From positions 1 to 64,000 of the IMG/VR virus record IMGVR_UViG_3300028610_001024: 64,000 nt of DNA, one strand, 5' to 3'. The first letter of the stretch is position 1. Each line of letters opens with the position of its first letter. The translations under genes were made by a program, and so were the position numbers. This document shows positions 1-8,334 of this stretch, one piece after another. The notes beneath the pieces were generated by a model. The model was not told where the DNA came from, searched no databases, and saw nothing but the letters and a program-made list of their open reading frames with translations. Source of the DNA: a virus.

Positions 1-1
1 A

Positions 2-289
2 AAGGATAAAAAGGTTAAAACTAAAGTAGAAGGGGCTACATTTACTAGTGGGTGGGATTGGAAGCTAAATGATATCAAAAAGGTTAAGTCTAAGTACTTA
101 CGTCCACAAGTTGAAAACAAGGGTGAAATTAGAAAGGTTGTTACGGAGTATGGCATAGCTGCTGAGAAAATCGTTGGTGGAATTATTGTTACTGAGAAAC
201 CCGGGGTGAGGAAGAGTCGTAAGAGTGATAGTAGGCTTAATGAGGTACTGGATAATGTACTAGATTTACCTGGAGCAGATAATGAGTGA
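2..289 (+). CDS. C-terminal part of an unrecognised protein (5' truncated)
   Basis: An open frame enters at the left edge and runs 95 codons to a TGA. It is lysine-rich with a basic tail and no motif I recognise. It overlaps the next ATG by 8 bases, which suggests translational coupling. The start lies outside the window. Confidence 0.7.
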   Translation, partial: KDKKVKTKVEGATFTSGWDWKLNDIKKVKSKYLRPQVENKGEIRKVVTEYGIAAEKIVGGIIVTEKPGVRKSRKSDSRLNEVLDNVLDLPGADNE

Positions 290-932
290 AATAAAGCTTA
301 TAGACCCTATTAAGGATACGTCTAGTCGTTTAGCGCGTATCGGACATCAGGTAACAGTTACAAAAAAGTTATCGTATGGTACACAATTAAAAACATCAAA
401 GAAACTCTCAGTTACTGTTTTTGATACGGGTAGGTTGCAATTTCAGGGAATAGGCGCACGAGAGGTTGAAACAAAATACTATGAAGAACTACATAGAGTT
501 GGCACAGAAAAAGTAAAGCTTTTACCCCCTGCAAAACCAAAAAAGTGTGTAACCTTTATTAAACGGTCTAAGAAGCCTCATCCTGAGTTTACTGTTCGAT
601 GTCCTATTGGTAAAACAGAGGATGGTAAGTGGAAGAACGTACTGAAAATAGAGGCGGCGTTTAATGAGTTAGATAAGGCGCTGGAGTGGGCTAGGATTGG
701 TAGAACAACTGTGGTGATAAAAGCTTATAATGAGACTGGAGTTATAAATTATATGGAATGCCAAGAGCAATTACGTGACACTCTTCTAATGCTGGAGGAT
801 AAAAACGATAAATCCCCTATGCTAATCTATAAACGCTCCCCATTAAATACCACCCGATATGGTGAATTCCAAATAGGTATCACTGCTAAAGGCGTTATCG
901 TAAACACCATAGAGGAATGCTTAAATGACTAA
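282..932 (+). CDS. Unrecognised 216-residue protein
   Basis: Basic protein of unknown role. It starts inside the end of the preceding gene and overlaps the next gene by 8 bases, so it belongs to a tightly coupled operon leading to the helicase. No signal peptide or membrane segment is apparent. I do not recognise the family. Confidence 0.75.
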   Translation: MSEIKLIDPIKDTSSRLARIGHQVTVTKKLSYGTQLKTSKKLSVTVFDTGRLQFQGIGAREVETKYYEELHRVGTEKVKLLPPAKPKKCVTFIKRSKKPHPEFTVRCPIGKTEDGKWKNVLKIEAAFNELDKALEWARIGRTTVVIKAYNETGVINYMECQEQLRDTLLMLEDKNDKSPMLIYKRSPLNTTRYGEFQIGITAKGVIVNTIEECLND

Positions 933-1233
933 CATGCCTACACTATGTGGCAGTGCGGGGACGTTACCCGAAAGTTACAGACAGTTTATTAACTCTGAGG
1001 GTGAACTGCAAATTGGCGACGCGTTTGGACTGGAGGCGCAATGGGTGATAGGATTACTACAGGAAGAGCAAGAGTGGGATGAGCCTACTGAATATATCAG
1101 AAAAGAATCCGTAGGAGTTGGCTGTACTTTATGTGGAGATGAGAGTGCTGATACTGAATATGGCCTATGTAATGAGTGTGCCGATACTCGAGAATATATA
1201 ACTGAACTAATACCTTTAAGGTGGTACTTATGA
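925..1233 (+). CDS. Small Cys-cluster (zinc-ribbon-like) protein
   Basis: 102 residues. The second half has two CxxC pairs (CTLCG and CNECAD) about 14 residues apart, a layout that commonly binds one zinc ion. The N-terminal half is acidic and unrecognised. It is coupled at both ends by short overlaps. A nucleic-acid or protein contact role is only an inference from the zinc knuckle. Confidence 0.7.
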   Translation: MTNMPTLCGSAGTLPESYRQFINSEGELQIGDAFGLEAQWVIGLLQEEQEWDEPTEYIRKESVGVGCTLCGDESADTEYGLCNECADTREYITELIPLRWYL

Positions 1234-1325
1234 ATCCCGATGTCAATAAAGTAATGTTCTATCTAGCTCAAGAAATGCGAGAACGTAACATGACTGTTGA
1301 AGAAATAGAGAGGAAGATGTCATGA
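1230..1325 (+). CDS. 31-residue peptide gene
   Basis: A short ATG frame fits exactly between its neighbours, sharing ATGA overlaps at both ends (1230-1233 and 1322-1325). This is the best evidence that it is translated. The peptide is a single charged amphipathic helix, with EEIE and MRERN patches. Function unknown. Confidence 0.6.
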   Translation: MNPDVNKVMFYLAQEMRERNMTVEEIERKMS

Positions 1326-1588
1326 GTGATCATTATCCCATAGGTGATAACCATAAATTTGCTGCAAATATTTCAACTGAAAATAGAGTAAAAATATTAT
1401 CTCTTCCTGATTGGTTTGATTGTAAAGGTACTATGACAGGAGTACCTTTAGATGCTGTTATATTAGGATGGAGATATAATTTAATTTTAGGGCACTGGTT
1501 TGTGTTAATTCATCATAAATCATTTGAAACTGTTGATGAAGGTTCTCGAATTGGAACTATTTGTGTTACTGTGGAAGAAACAACATGA
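1322..1588 (+). CDS. Unrecognised 88-residue protein
   Basis: It resembles small phage proteins with a predicted beta-rich fold: it has a tyrosine/tryptophan-rich core (LGWRYN, GHWFVL) and no charged tail. It is coupled to the genes before and after it by 4-base overlaps. No specific function can be read. Confidence 0.65.
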   Translation: MSDHYPIGDNHKFAANISTENRVKILSLPDWFDCKGTMTGVPLDAVILGWRYNLILGHWFVLIHHKSFETVDEGSRIGTICVTVEETT

Positions 1589-2343
1589 CACTCACTGACA
1601 GCGCAGTAAAAAAGCTCTCCCCTATAGTTGTAGCTTTAGCTTTCATAGTAGAGCCTATGCTATTTGCAGGGATTTTTATCTGGATAGAGAGTGGTAAACC
1701 ACCTCAAGAATGGTTTTGGTCTATAATTCCAGGGTGGGCACTAGGAACCACCTCAATACTTTGTCAAGCATTGGTTCTATTCATTACTGTAAGTTACGAA
1801 GCAACTCCCAAAGTAAAATTCCTACTCTACTCAATGTGGCTATCGGTCTTCTTTTCACTTTGTACGGTTATCCCTTTATACTTCATAGGGAGCCAACTTG
1901 ATAAATCATTACCGGAAACCTTAAACTGGATACATGATGAAGGTTGGATTGGAACTACTACTGTACTAATAAATCTATGCGTTGCAATTGTTGTACAGGT
2001 GGGGCCGAGTGCCTTACTAATAGCTATTCGCTTAACTGAGGGAAAGAAAACTATAGTTGAAGGGGCCGATAGTGAAATGCCCACTCTACCCCCACCAATA
2101 CCCCTAAAGGGTGACAGTAAAACTGTTATAGCCGCTCTGGTACAGTACGGGGATAGAGGAATGGTATCTAATGAGGTGTCAGGTGAGACGGGGTTGAGCT
2201 CTAGTGTGTGCATTGATGTTGTAGAGGAATTGAGCGAAAAAGGATTAGTTACGAGGACTGAACAGGGGAGATTTACTGTAACGAAGGATGAAGAGTTGAG
2301 GTTGAAGTATGGGATACCTATCAGGAAAAGTGACTGGACATAA
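1585..2343 (+). CDS. Four-pass membrane protein with C-terminal winged-helix domain
   Basis: 252 residues from the ATG at 1585, chosen over an earlier in-frame start because it overlaps the previous stop. Residues about 11-32, 45-66, 75-98 and 118-142 are hydrophobic and look like transmembrane helices. A proline-rich linker (TLPPPIPLK) leads to residues about 170-235, which read as a winged helix-turn-helix (VSNEVSGETGLSSSV, then a wing with QGRFTVT). A membrane-anchored DNA-binding protein could tether phage DNA or sense an envelope signal; both are inference. It sits in the operon upstream of the helicase. Confidence 0.72.
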   Translation: MTLTDSAVKKLSPIVVALAFIVEPMLFAGIFIWIESGKPPQEWFWSIIPGWALGTTSILCQALVLFITVSYEATPKVKFLLYSMWLSVFFSLCTVIPLYFIGSQLDKSLPETLNWIHDEGWIGTTTVLINLCVAIVVQVGPSALLIAIRLTEGKKTIVEGADSEMPTLPPPIPLKGDSKTVIAALVQYGDRGMVSNEVSGETGLSSSVCIDVVEELSEKGLVTRTEQGRFTVTKDEELRLKYGIPIRKSDWT

Positions 2344-2369
2344 AGAATTCACCAAAGGAGTTTGAGAAA

Positions 2370-2611
2370 ATGATACATCATATGGAGTCGACGATTTAAT
2401 TACCAGAATAGAGAATAAGTTTACATTGGAGTTAGGTGTAGTTACTGCATTAAAAGGATATGTACAAGAGGAATCTCTTAACACTCCTTTTCTAAAGCTA
2501 AGGTATCCTCTATCTAAAGAAGTAGGCCTATTTGTAACCGGTGACATGGCATTTATTGTTTCTATTGCTAATGTCTGGCCGGATAAAGCTCTCACTGAGG
2601 CAATATCATGA
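2370..2611 (+). pseudogene. Frame-disrupted small gene
   Basis: A good ribosome site (AAGGAG at 2355-2360) precedes ATG 2370, but that frame stops after nine codons. The -1 frame is open from 2366 to a TGA at 2609 and reads as protein (YGVDDLITRIENKF and onward). Losing one base near 2380 would explain this. Otherwise only a TTG start at 2426 remains, giving 61 residues. The gene end overlaps the next ATG at 2608, as is typical in this phage. Confidence 0.5.
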
Positions 2612-2961
2612 GTAATCCAACTTCAGCTAGCAAGGCAACGAATAGATTCAATGAATTAATGGCTAAAAACTCCATTGGAACTGGAACCTGTTCTAAATGT
2701 CAGTTTGATGACTGTTTATTATTCAAGACACCTAAAGGATTATTATGTCTAGAATGTACAGCTAAACTTGAGGAGGGGGCTAAATTTAAAGAAGATGGAA
2801 CTGCTTTTACTTGTTTAGTGGATGGTGACGTTGCCGAGTTCATTATAGAGAAATCAGGTACACAGCCTGGAACTCCATATGGATCTGAGGAGCATTGGGC
2901 AGAAGGGGTATTAAAATGTCCTACATGCGGAGCTGAACAGGACTATTCAGTTTCTACTTAG
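2608..2961 (+). CDS. Zinc-binding small protein with two Cys modules
   Basis: 117 residues. An N-terminal module has CSKC, then DDC, then CLEC (residues about 30-50), and a C-terminal CPTCGAEQ ends the protein. This is a zinc-ribbon arrangement. It directly precedes the Fe-S type helicase. The role is unknown; binding to nucleic acid or a helicase partner is speculation. Confidence 0.7.
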   Translation: MSNPTSASKATNRFNELMAKNSIGTGTCSKCQFDDCLLFKTPKGLLCLECTAKLEEGAKFKEDGTAFTCLVDGDVAEFIIEKSGTQPGTPYGSEEHWAEGVLKCPTCGAEQDYSVST

Positions 2962-2972
2962 AAATAAATCCT

Positions 2973-4538
2973 ATGACCACCCCATCACAATTCGGCCTCC
3001 CTTCCAAATTCGAAACGTTTCGTGTATACCCCAGTGGTAGCACCCAATGGAATACTGTTGAGCAAATAGTACTATCCACATCACGCTTTATAAAGCTTCG
3101 CGCCGGTACAGGCACTGGTAAATCCTTAATATACACTTTAGCAGCTATATTAGAAGAACGTAGGGCTTTAATCTTAACCCCTACAAAAGGTTTACAGGAT
3201 CAACTATACGGTGATTTTAGTTCAATCGGCCTCACTGATCTAAAAGGAATGTCTAATTACCCCTGTAAAGCGCTGCAACCTTATGGGGAATTCTACACAG
3301 GTACCCTTGGCAATTGTAACATCGGCCCGTGTTTATTTGGTTCTGACTGTACAGTGAAAAACCAATGTGATTACTTCGGTATTGGTGGCGCCCTTGAAAA
3401 GGTAAAGAATGCTAAACTAGTCCAAATGAATTATCATAAATGGATGTCATCTGCTAACTGGAGTATGTTTAATCCTTTTGATATTTTGATATGTGACGAA
3501 GTTCACCAAGCAATGGGGATTTTACACGGGTTTTGCACTGTAATACTAAACGCTGACTGGTTGAAAAATGAATTACATATGGGTCTACCTCCTGAAGGGG
3601 ATAATGTAGATTGGTGTAAGACTTCTATCTCAAAAACTAAGATACTACTAGATACTAATAATGATTATCAAGAGAAACTTAAACTTAGTAAATTCATTGC
3701 TTCGATAAATAGATTACAGACTGAGGGCGTAAAGTGGATTAGAAAATCTACAAAAGAAGGAATTACCTTATCCCCAGTCTGGGTTAACAAATTCGCTGAA
3801 AGGTTACTCTATAGAGGTATTCCAAAGATAGTATTAGTCTCAGCTACAGTAGACGATAAGACTTTACGGTATATTGGGGTAAGAAAATGTGATGAGGTAA
3901 TCGTAGAACCTATTTTTCCATCTGAAAGGCACCCTGTTATACACTTTGCAAAAAGTGGACCGATGAGTCCTGTAAGTGTTAAAAGAAAAGAGGACATGGG
4001 GGAGGGAAATATAACTAAATGGGTTGATCAAATGGATAAGGTTATAGACACTCGACTCATGGTGAAGATTGCTATCCTTACTGTATCGTACGATTGGCAG
4101 AAAGAGATAATTCAACGTAGTAGGTATAGCCAGTTTATGATATATCATAATAGAGATACTACAAAAAACGCACTAAAGGAATTCCGAACAGTGTCTGCAC
4201 CGTCTATACTGGTATCGCCTGTAGTTGGCGAGGGAACGGATTTTATCTACGATCAGGCTAGGTGCTTGTTTATAGCTAAGATGCCGTTTTTCTGGATAGG
4301 GGATCCATTAGTAGCTGCAAGGTTAAAGGACGACCCGATGTATCATGACTTTGTGGTAGGGAGAACACTTATACAGAATTTTGGTCGTGATATGCGGGCG
4401 AGTGATGACTATGGTGAGGTGTTTATATTCGATGGGAATTGGCAATGGTTTAAAAAGAGGGTGAATTGGATTGAAGAAGTGAGTGAGCTGTTTAAGGAAT
4501 GTAGGGATATTGAGGATTATAAAGGGCCGGTGCCGTGA
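2973..4538 (+). CDS. DinG/XPD-like superfamily 2 DNA helicase
   Basis: 521 residues. A Walker A motif (AGTGTGKS, 44-51) follows a Q motif glutamine near 25. The Walker B box is DEVH (175-178). Between them lie five cysteines (C98, C115, C120, C126, C132), four of which are placed like the 4Fe-4S ligands of DinG and XPD. Later come SATV (motif III), GEGTDF, and QNFGRDMR (motif VI). Family members unwind DNA 5' to 3' using ATP. It heads the recombination genes that follow, so it probably serves phage replication or recombination. The 4Fe-4S assignment is inference from cysteine placement. Confidence 0.88.
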   Translation: MTTPSQFGLPSKFETFRVYPSGSTQWNTVEQIVLSTSRFIKLRAGTGTGKSLIYTLAAILEERRALILTPTKGLQDQLYGDFSSIGLTDLKGMSNYPCKALQPYGEFYTGTLGNCNIGPCLFGSDCTVKNQCDYFGIGGALEKVKNAKLVQMNYHKWMSSANWSMFNPFDILICDEVHQAMGILHGFCTVILNADWLKNELHMGLPPEGDNVDWCKTSISKTKILLDTNNDYQEKLKLSKFIASINRLQTEGVKWIRKSTKEGITLSPVWVNKFAERLLYRGIPKIVLVSATVDDKTLRYIGVRKCDEVIVEPIFPSERHPVIHFAKSGPMSPVSVKRKEDMGEGNITKWVDQMDKVIDTRLMVKIAILTVSYDWQKEIIQRSRYSQFMIYHNRDTTKNALKEFRTVSAPSILVSPVVGEGTDFIYDQARCLFIAKMPFFWIGDPLVAARLKDDPMYHDFVVGRTLIQNFGRDMRASDDYGEVFIFDGNWQWFKKRVNWIEEVSELFKECRDIEDYKGPVP

Positions 4539-4729
4539 ACTGGTTTAGAAGTGGAATTATTTACGTATGTAAGGTTAATAGACGCGGAACTAGGTTAAGA
4601 GGTTGGGATACTAGACGTAGTAGTTTTAAGAGATCTTCATCGAAGTCTAAAGTAGCGCTATTTGGAGTTGTGATACAATCAGTTGATGAGTCAAATAGAC
4701 GTCTTGAACGTAAAAATCGTAGAAGATAG
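4535..4729 (+). CDS. Small very basic protein
   Basis: 64 residues starting at a GTG that overlaps the helicase stop (GTGA). It is rich in arginine and serine (RSSFKRSSSKSK, RRLERKNRRR), suggesting nucleic-acid contact, but no known fold is visible. Confidence 0.55.
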   Translation: MNWFRSGIIYVCKVNRRGTRLRGWDTRRSSFKRSSSKSKVALFGVVIQSVDESNRRLERKNRRR

Positions 4730-4807
4730 ATGTCCTTATATAATAACCCCACAGTCACCGAAACGTTCGGCGATTAGTACCCCAATTACTTCTTGGAGAA
4801 AGTGAAC

Positions 4808-5722
4808 ATGTCTGAAGAACCTGTAGAAAACCTACTAGATGGGCTCGATTTTTCTTCCCTACGTCAAATGGGGAGTACTGAGGATGATATTGGCTTGGAT
4901 ACGATTGAGTCAATTACTGCAACAATGTCGTTTAAGACTGGACCTCTTTTTGACGATGAAAGTCCACTTAAAAGCCGCTGTACGGTATTTGTGACCTATA
5001 CCCCTGATGAGGACTCTGAAGAGGACGTCTATACTCATAGATATAAGGTGGGACTCCTATACCATCCTGAGAATAGAATCAAAGGGGGTAGGAATGAAGG
5101 GGAGATCCCTCATCAATATCTTCCTGGTACGGGGGAATCTAATGGCGATGGTTTTCCTGTTCCATGTAACTACTTCTCTGAGAGTGTGGATGATCACTTT
5201 GGTGTGTCTATCATCGCTGCGCGAGGATCGGTTGAATCTGATCCTAAATTCTCAGCAAAAAGTGGGTGGGCTGGTTTATTGAAAAGTCTGGCGAGTAGTG
5301 GGGTTAAGACAGAATTATTCCCAGAAGATCTCTCGGCTTTGGATGGTAGATTTAATGTAAAGGCTAGCCGGAAGCCAAAGGAGTTCAAAAACGATAAGGG
5401 GGAGATGCAGGAATACTCTGTTTTTACTGTTGATGAAGTCATCAGTGATACTCCCCCTGGCGCTAAAAAGTCCATCGGTACCAGTGACATTTCCGAAAGT
5501 GAACTTGACGCGTTTAAGGTCTACGTTCATACCGCAATCACCGACAGTGAGAAAAAGGACGACGTTGGTAGATCCCTGAAGACTACCCTTACTGTGGCTT
5601 TGATGCGGGCCTACCCTGGTGGTTCGTCATCTAAGTACGTTGCAGCTCTTGCTAATGAAGCCATAATGGCTAGTATCGGAGTTGAAATCGTTGCTAACCG
5701 CTACGGTATTAAGGAGGAGTAA
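4808..5722 (+). CDS. Acidic protein of the replication/recombination block, possible ssDNA-binding protein
   Basis: 304 residues from ATG 4808, chosen because GGAG at 4795-4798 is correctly spaced. The earlier in-frame TTG would sit on that site. The sequence is strongly acidic at the N-terminus and predicted beta-rich in the middle. It lies between the helicase and a nuclease/Sak4 pair, the place where phages often carry a single-strand binding protein. That role is context only; I see no diagnostic motif. Confidence 0.7.
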   Translation: MSEEPVENLLDGLDFSSLRQMGSTEDDIGLDTIESITATMSFKTGPLFDDESPLKSRCTVFVTYTPDEDSEEDVYTHRYKVGLLYHPENRIKGGRNEGEIPHQYLPGTGESNGDGFPVPCNYFSESVDDHFGVSIIAARGSVESDPKFSAKSGWAGLLKSLASSGVKTELFPEDLSALDGRFNVKASRKPKEFKNDKGEMQEYSVFTVDEVISDTPPGAKKSIGTSDISESELDAFKVYVHTAITDSEKKDDVGRSLKTTLTVALMRAYPGGSSSKYVAALANEAIMASIGVEIVANRYGIKEE

Positions 5723-5762
5723 CACGAAGTCATCCTTTAACCTTGATTTGATAGAACGCTAA

Positions 5763-5781
5763 GGGGGTGGCCTTCGCCCCC
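5763..5781 (+). promoter_or_regulatory. GC-rich hairpin ahead of the nuclease gene
   Basis: GGGGG and CCCCC with a T.G and a G-C pair inside form a 7-bp stem with a 5-base loop. No U-tract follows, so it is not a standard terminator. It sits about 25 bases before ATG 5806 and could attenuate or influence translation. Confidence 0.4.
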
Positions 5782-5805
5782 GTACTTAATACTTATACAC
5801 CCCTC

Positions 5806-6597
5806 ATGAAACTAACTCTACTATCAAAAGAATTCCCTGATTTACTACCCATGACAGATAGGTCTATTGGATTTCATATATCTGACGTGATACACCAACT
5901 TTCAATTGAAAATAATAGATATCAGCCAATGGATAAACCGAATAGAATGTTATGGGAGGTTGGTAATGCTTTTGAGTATGCAATGAAGGCCCGATTACAG
6001 GAGGATCAACCTTTACGATATGACACCCCAAAAGAAATAGAAAGAGATGGTATATATGGCACAATGGATCTATTTGATTATATTGACTGGGCAGTAGAGG
6101 AGATGAAGTATCCGCAGAAATCAGCTTGGGGTATTGATGGAGTGAGTGAGAACGGAAGTTATTGGATAAACGAAGATATACTGTGGGGATATTGGTGTCA
6201 GCTGATGTGTTACTGTTACATGGTGAATAGTAATATAGGTAGGTTGCACGTTGCGTTTGGTAAAGGTGATACGTCAGGTAGTGAATTTGAATTGGTATCT
6301 TATAGATACTGGGAAAAAATATGGACGGATAGTGAGTTACGAGCTAATTGGACCATGGTCATGATGAAGGCGTTAGTAATGGAACAGCAGGGGTTTCTAG
6401 ATGAAAAATATAAAGGTATTAAGGTGGAGAAAAAACCTAGAATAGGCAGTTTAGAAAGTGGAGAGGAAAAACAGAATCAAAGGTTACTGTTTATGATCGA
6501 GAAAGTAAATAAGGATTACAAAGGTGAAGTACCGGAAGAATTAGTTAAAACTGTAATGGAAGGATTAACAATGAATGAAAAGGAAAACCATGCTTGA
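5806..6597 (+). CDS. PD-(D/E)XK exonuclease (RecB/Cas4-like)
   Basis: 263 residues from ATG 5806; a GTG at 5767 is an alternative but falls in the hairpin. Motifs typical of the RecB-nuclease fold appear in order: an N-terminal glutamate (WEVGNAFE, 50-57), GTMDLFD with D88, EEMKY giving E99-x-K101, and a downstream glutamine/tyrosine helix (QLMCYCY, 132 on). Family members resect DNA ends. With the Sak4-like ATPase two genes on, it probably forms a phage recombination pair: exonuclease plus annealing/strand-exchange protein. The start codon is the main uncertainty. Confidence 0.8.
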   Translation: MKLTLLSKEFPDLLPMTDRSIGFHISDVIHQLSIENNRYQPMDKPNRMLWEVGNAFEYAMKARLQEDQPLRYDTPKEIERDGIYGTMDLFDYIDWAVEEMKYPQKSAWGIDGVSENGSYWINEDILWGYWCQLMCYCYMVNSNIGRLHVAFGKGDTSGSEFELVSYRYWEKIWTDSELRANWTMVMMKALVMEQQGFLDEKYKGIKVEKKPRIGSLESGEEKQNQRLLFMIEKVNKDYKGEVPEELVKTVMEGLTMNEKENHA

Positions 6598-7054
6598 GTT
6601 TGAACTACCGACTGAAGAAGAGATTTATCACGAGATAAAAACATGTGATGATTTTTTTGGAGTAAGTTTAAATGATTTACTTCCGTTTTTATCCTTTACC
6701 TTAGCTAGAGAATTTCTGAAACCTGAAGTAATAGCTGTTGAATGGGATGAAGATAGACCCCCTTTAGATAGAAAAGCAATAATTGATAAAATACTTGACT
6801 ACTTACCCTTCGCATTTAAAAAAGCAGAGAGTGAAAGAGGGCTATCTACTATGAGAAGTGTTTCACACCTAAAGGCTTGGTTGTTTCTATTAGGTGATAC
6901 TGAAGCTGTAGAATTTGCCAGTTCAAATAGAAACTATGAACCTTACGGGTTGCCTATACTTGAATACGTAAATCATCGTTATTGTAAACCTTTAACTCAG
7001 GAGACCTATCATGACAAACACCACAACAGCACCCACCATTACAGCAAAACCTAG
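6590..7054 (+). CDS. Unrecognised 154-residue protein
   Basis: I place the start at ATG 6590, about seven bases after AAAAGGA. An upstream ATG at 6575 would extend it by five residues. It is acidic and predicted helical, with no motif known to me. Its 3' end overlaps the next gene by 44 bases, longer than usual here, and its final residues are a His-rich stretch created by that overlap. Confidence 0.6.
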   Translation: MLEFELPTEEEIYHEIKTCDDFFGVSLNDLLPFLSFTLAREFLKPEVIAVEWDEDRPPLDRKAIIDKILDYLPFAFKKAESERGLSTMRSVSHLKAWLFLLGDTEAVEFASSNRNYEPYGLPILEYVNHRYCKPLTQETYHDKHHNSTHHYSKT

Positions 7055-7970
7055 CAGTAGTCTTAAGTGGACACCTGTCAAAGCAGAACTAACTCGTAGG
7101 TGCGTATCTACTTTAATTTGGGGACCGGAGGGTTCCTGGAAAACATCAATAGCTTTAACCTGGCCAGGACCTATTTTCTATATGTCAGGATCAGAAAATG
7201 ATTCTGGAAAAGTAGAACGCTATGCAGGTGAAAAAGAAATAATTAAGTGGAATTTTCGATTAGCTGTAGATTCTATAGAGGATCTACAAAATAATAAAAA
7301 AATGGGTGAGGAGATGGAGATAGAGTTTCATACTAGATTCAGAGATGCTCTATGCGGAGAGGATGGGAAACAAGGGTGGGCAAGAACTATTATAGTTGAC
7401 TCATTAAATACATTTAAACAGTTACAACGTCAGAGAGATTTTGGTAGCTTATTGGCGCTAAATAAAAAGAGGCAGTACGGGTATGGGGAATTGAATAATA
7501 GGTTTGAACAGCTCCATATATTGTATAAACAGATGGCTGATATATCTAATAGTACTTATCTAGTATATATTGGCCGTGCATCGGATGAGTATAAGCCTAA
7601 GAAACTTGCTCCAGGAGAAAAATCAGATGGATTTGATGTGAAGACTGGTAAAATAATTTATGACGTGTATAGCGGATCAAAATTTGATACTGAAATCATT
7701 CTACGATCCAATTTTGATAAGGAAACCCATATACCATCTGTTACAGTTGAAAAACCTTACCTAAATGCCTACACTACAGGCACCGTCCTATCAGGTGATC
7801 AGTGTTGCTTTGAATCTATTATTAAAAATCAAATGGATATGACAGAAGGGACTAGAGAGAAATTGATGAATGAGGCTAGTAGACTTTTAGGTGAAGAAAA
7901 AGTAGAAGAAGCTGAGAAGTTAATTGAAAAGGCTCAAGCACTGGAATTTGATATTTCAAGGTGGTTGTGA
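7011..7970 (+). CDS. Sak4-like RecA-fold ATPase (single-strand annealing or recombinase)
   Basis: 319 residues. Walker A is GPEGSWKTS (38-46), and Walker B is the hydrophobic strand TIIVD ending at D130. Size, a single compact ATPase core and the neighbouring nuclease fit the Sak4/AAA_24 phage recombinases, which promote annealing of phage ssDNA. The C-terminus is a charged helix (EEKVEEAEKLIEKAQ). The start has AGGAG at the proper distance. A tryptophan in the P-loop where glycine is usual is a small oddity. Confidence 0.8.
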   Translation: MTNTTTAPTITAKPSSSLKWTPVKAELTRRCVSTLIWGPEGSWKTSIALTWPGPIFYMSGSENDSGKVERYAGEKEIIKWNFRLAVDSIEDLQNNKKMGEEMEIEFHTRFRDALCGEDGKQGWARTIIVDSLNTFKQLQRQRDFGSLLALNKKRQYGYGELNNRFEQLHILYKQMADISNSTYLVYIGRASDEYKPKKLAPGEKSDGFDVKTGKIIYDVYSGSKFDTEIILRSNFDKETHIPSVTVEKPYLNAYTTGTVLSGDQCCFESIIKNQMDMTEGTREKLMNEASRLLGEEKVEEAEKLIEKAQALEFDISRWL

Positions 7971-8125
7971 TGAACATATTCGAGATATTCGTCCTATCTA
8001 GGGACATTCTAATAGCTAGCGGGTGTGCTAATGAAGTGACACTTAAGGAACTAGAACGTCTAGATAGACTAGCTTGGGAGATAGTGGTTAAACCAATTCG
8101 GCAAATGATGGAGGAGCTATCATGA
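7970..8125 (+). CDS. 51-residue small protein
   Basis: This frame shares TGATG with the ATPase stop and ATGA with the next gene, so it is very probably translated. The sequence is a leucine/glutamate-rich helix with no recognised motif. Confidence 0.6.
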   Translation: MNIFEIFVLSRDILIASGCANEVTLKELERLDRLAWEIVVKPIRQMMEELS

Positions 8126-8334
8126 ACCCTTTATTTTGGATACTTTGGAAAGTGTTTAGGTGTACGTTTGTGAGGTATCAGATAATAATAAATACCTGGA
8201 ATACGGGTATCCTATATGAAACCCCAGAAAGACAACAGAAAATACTTATAGGGATAGGAAGCTACTGGACTGAGGAGTGTCAGCCTATTGAAGTAATCGC
8301 CCAGGGTAGATTAAAACTAAAGGTTAGCAAATGA
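8122..8334 (+). CDS. 70-residue protein with N-terminal hydrophobic stretch
   Basis: Residues 3-25 are aromatic and hydrophobic (FWILWKVF), possibly a weak membrane anchor, followed by a polar domain. It is coupled to both neighbours. Function unknown. Confidence 0.6.
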   Translation: MNPLFWILWKVFRCTFVRYQIIINTWNTGILYETPERQQKILIGIGSYWTEECQPIEVIAQGRLKLKVSK

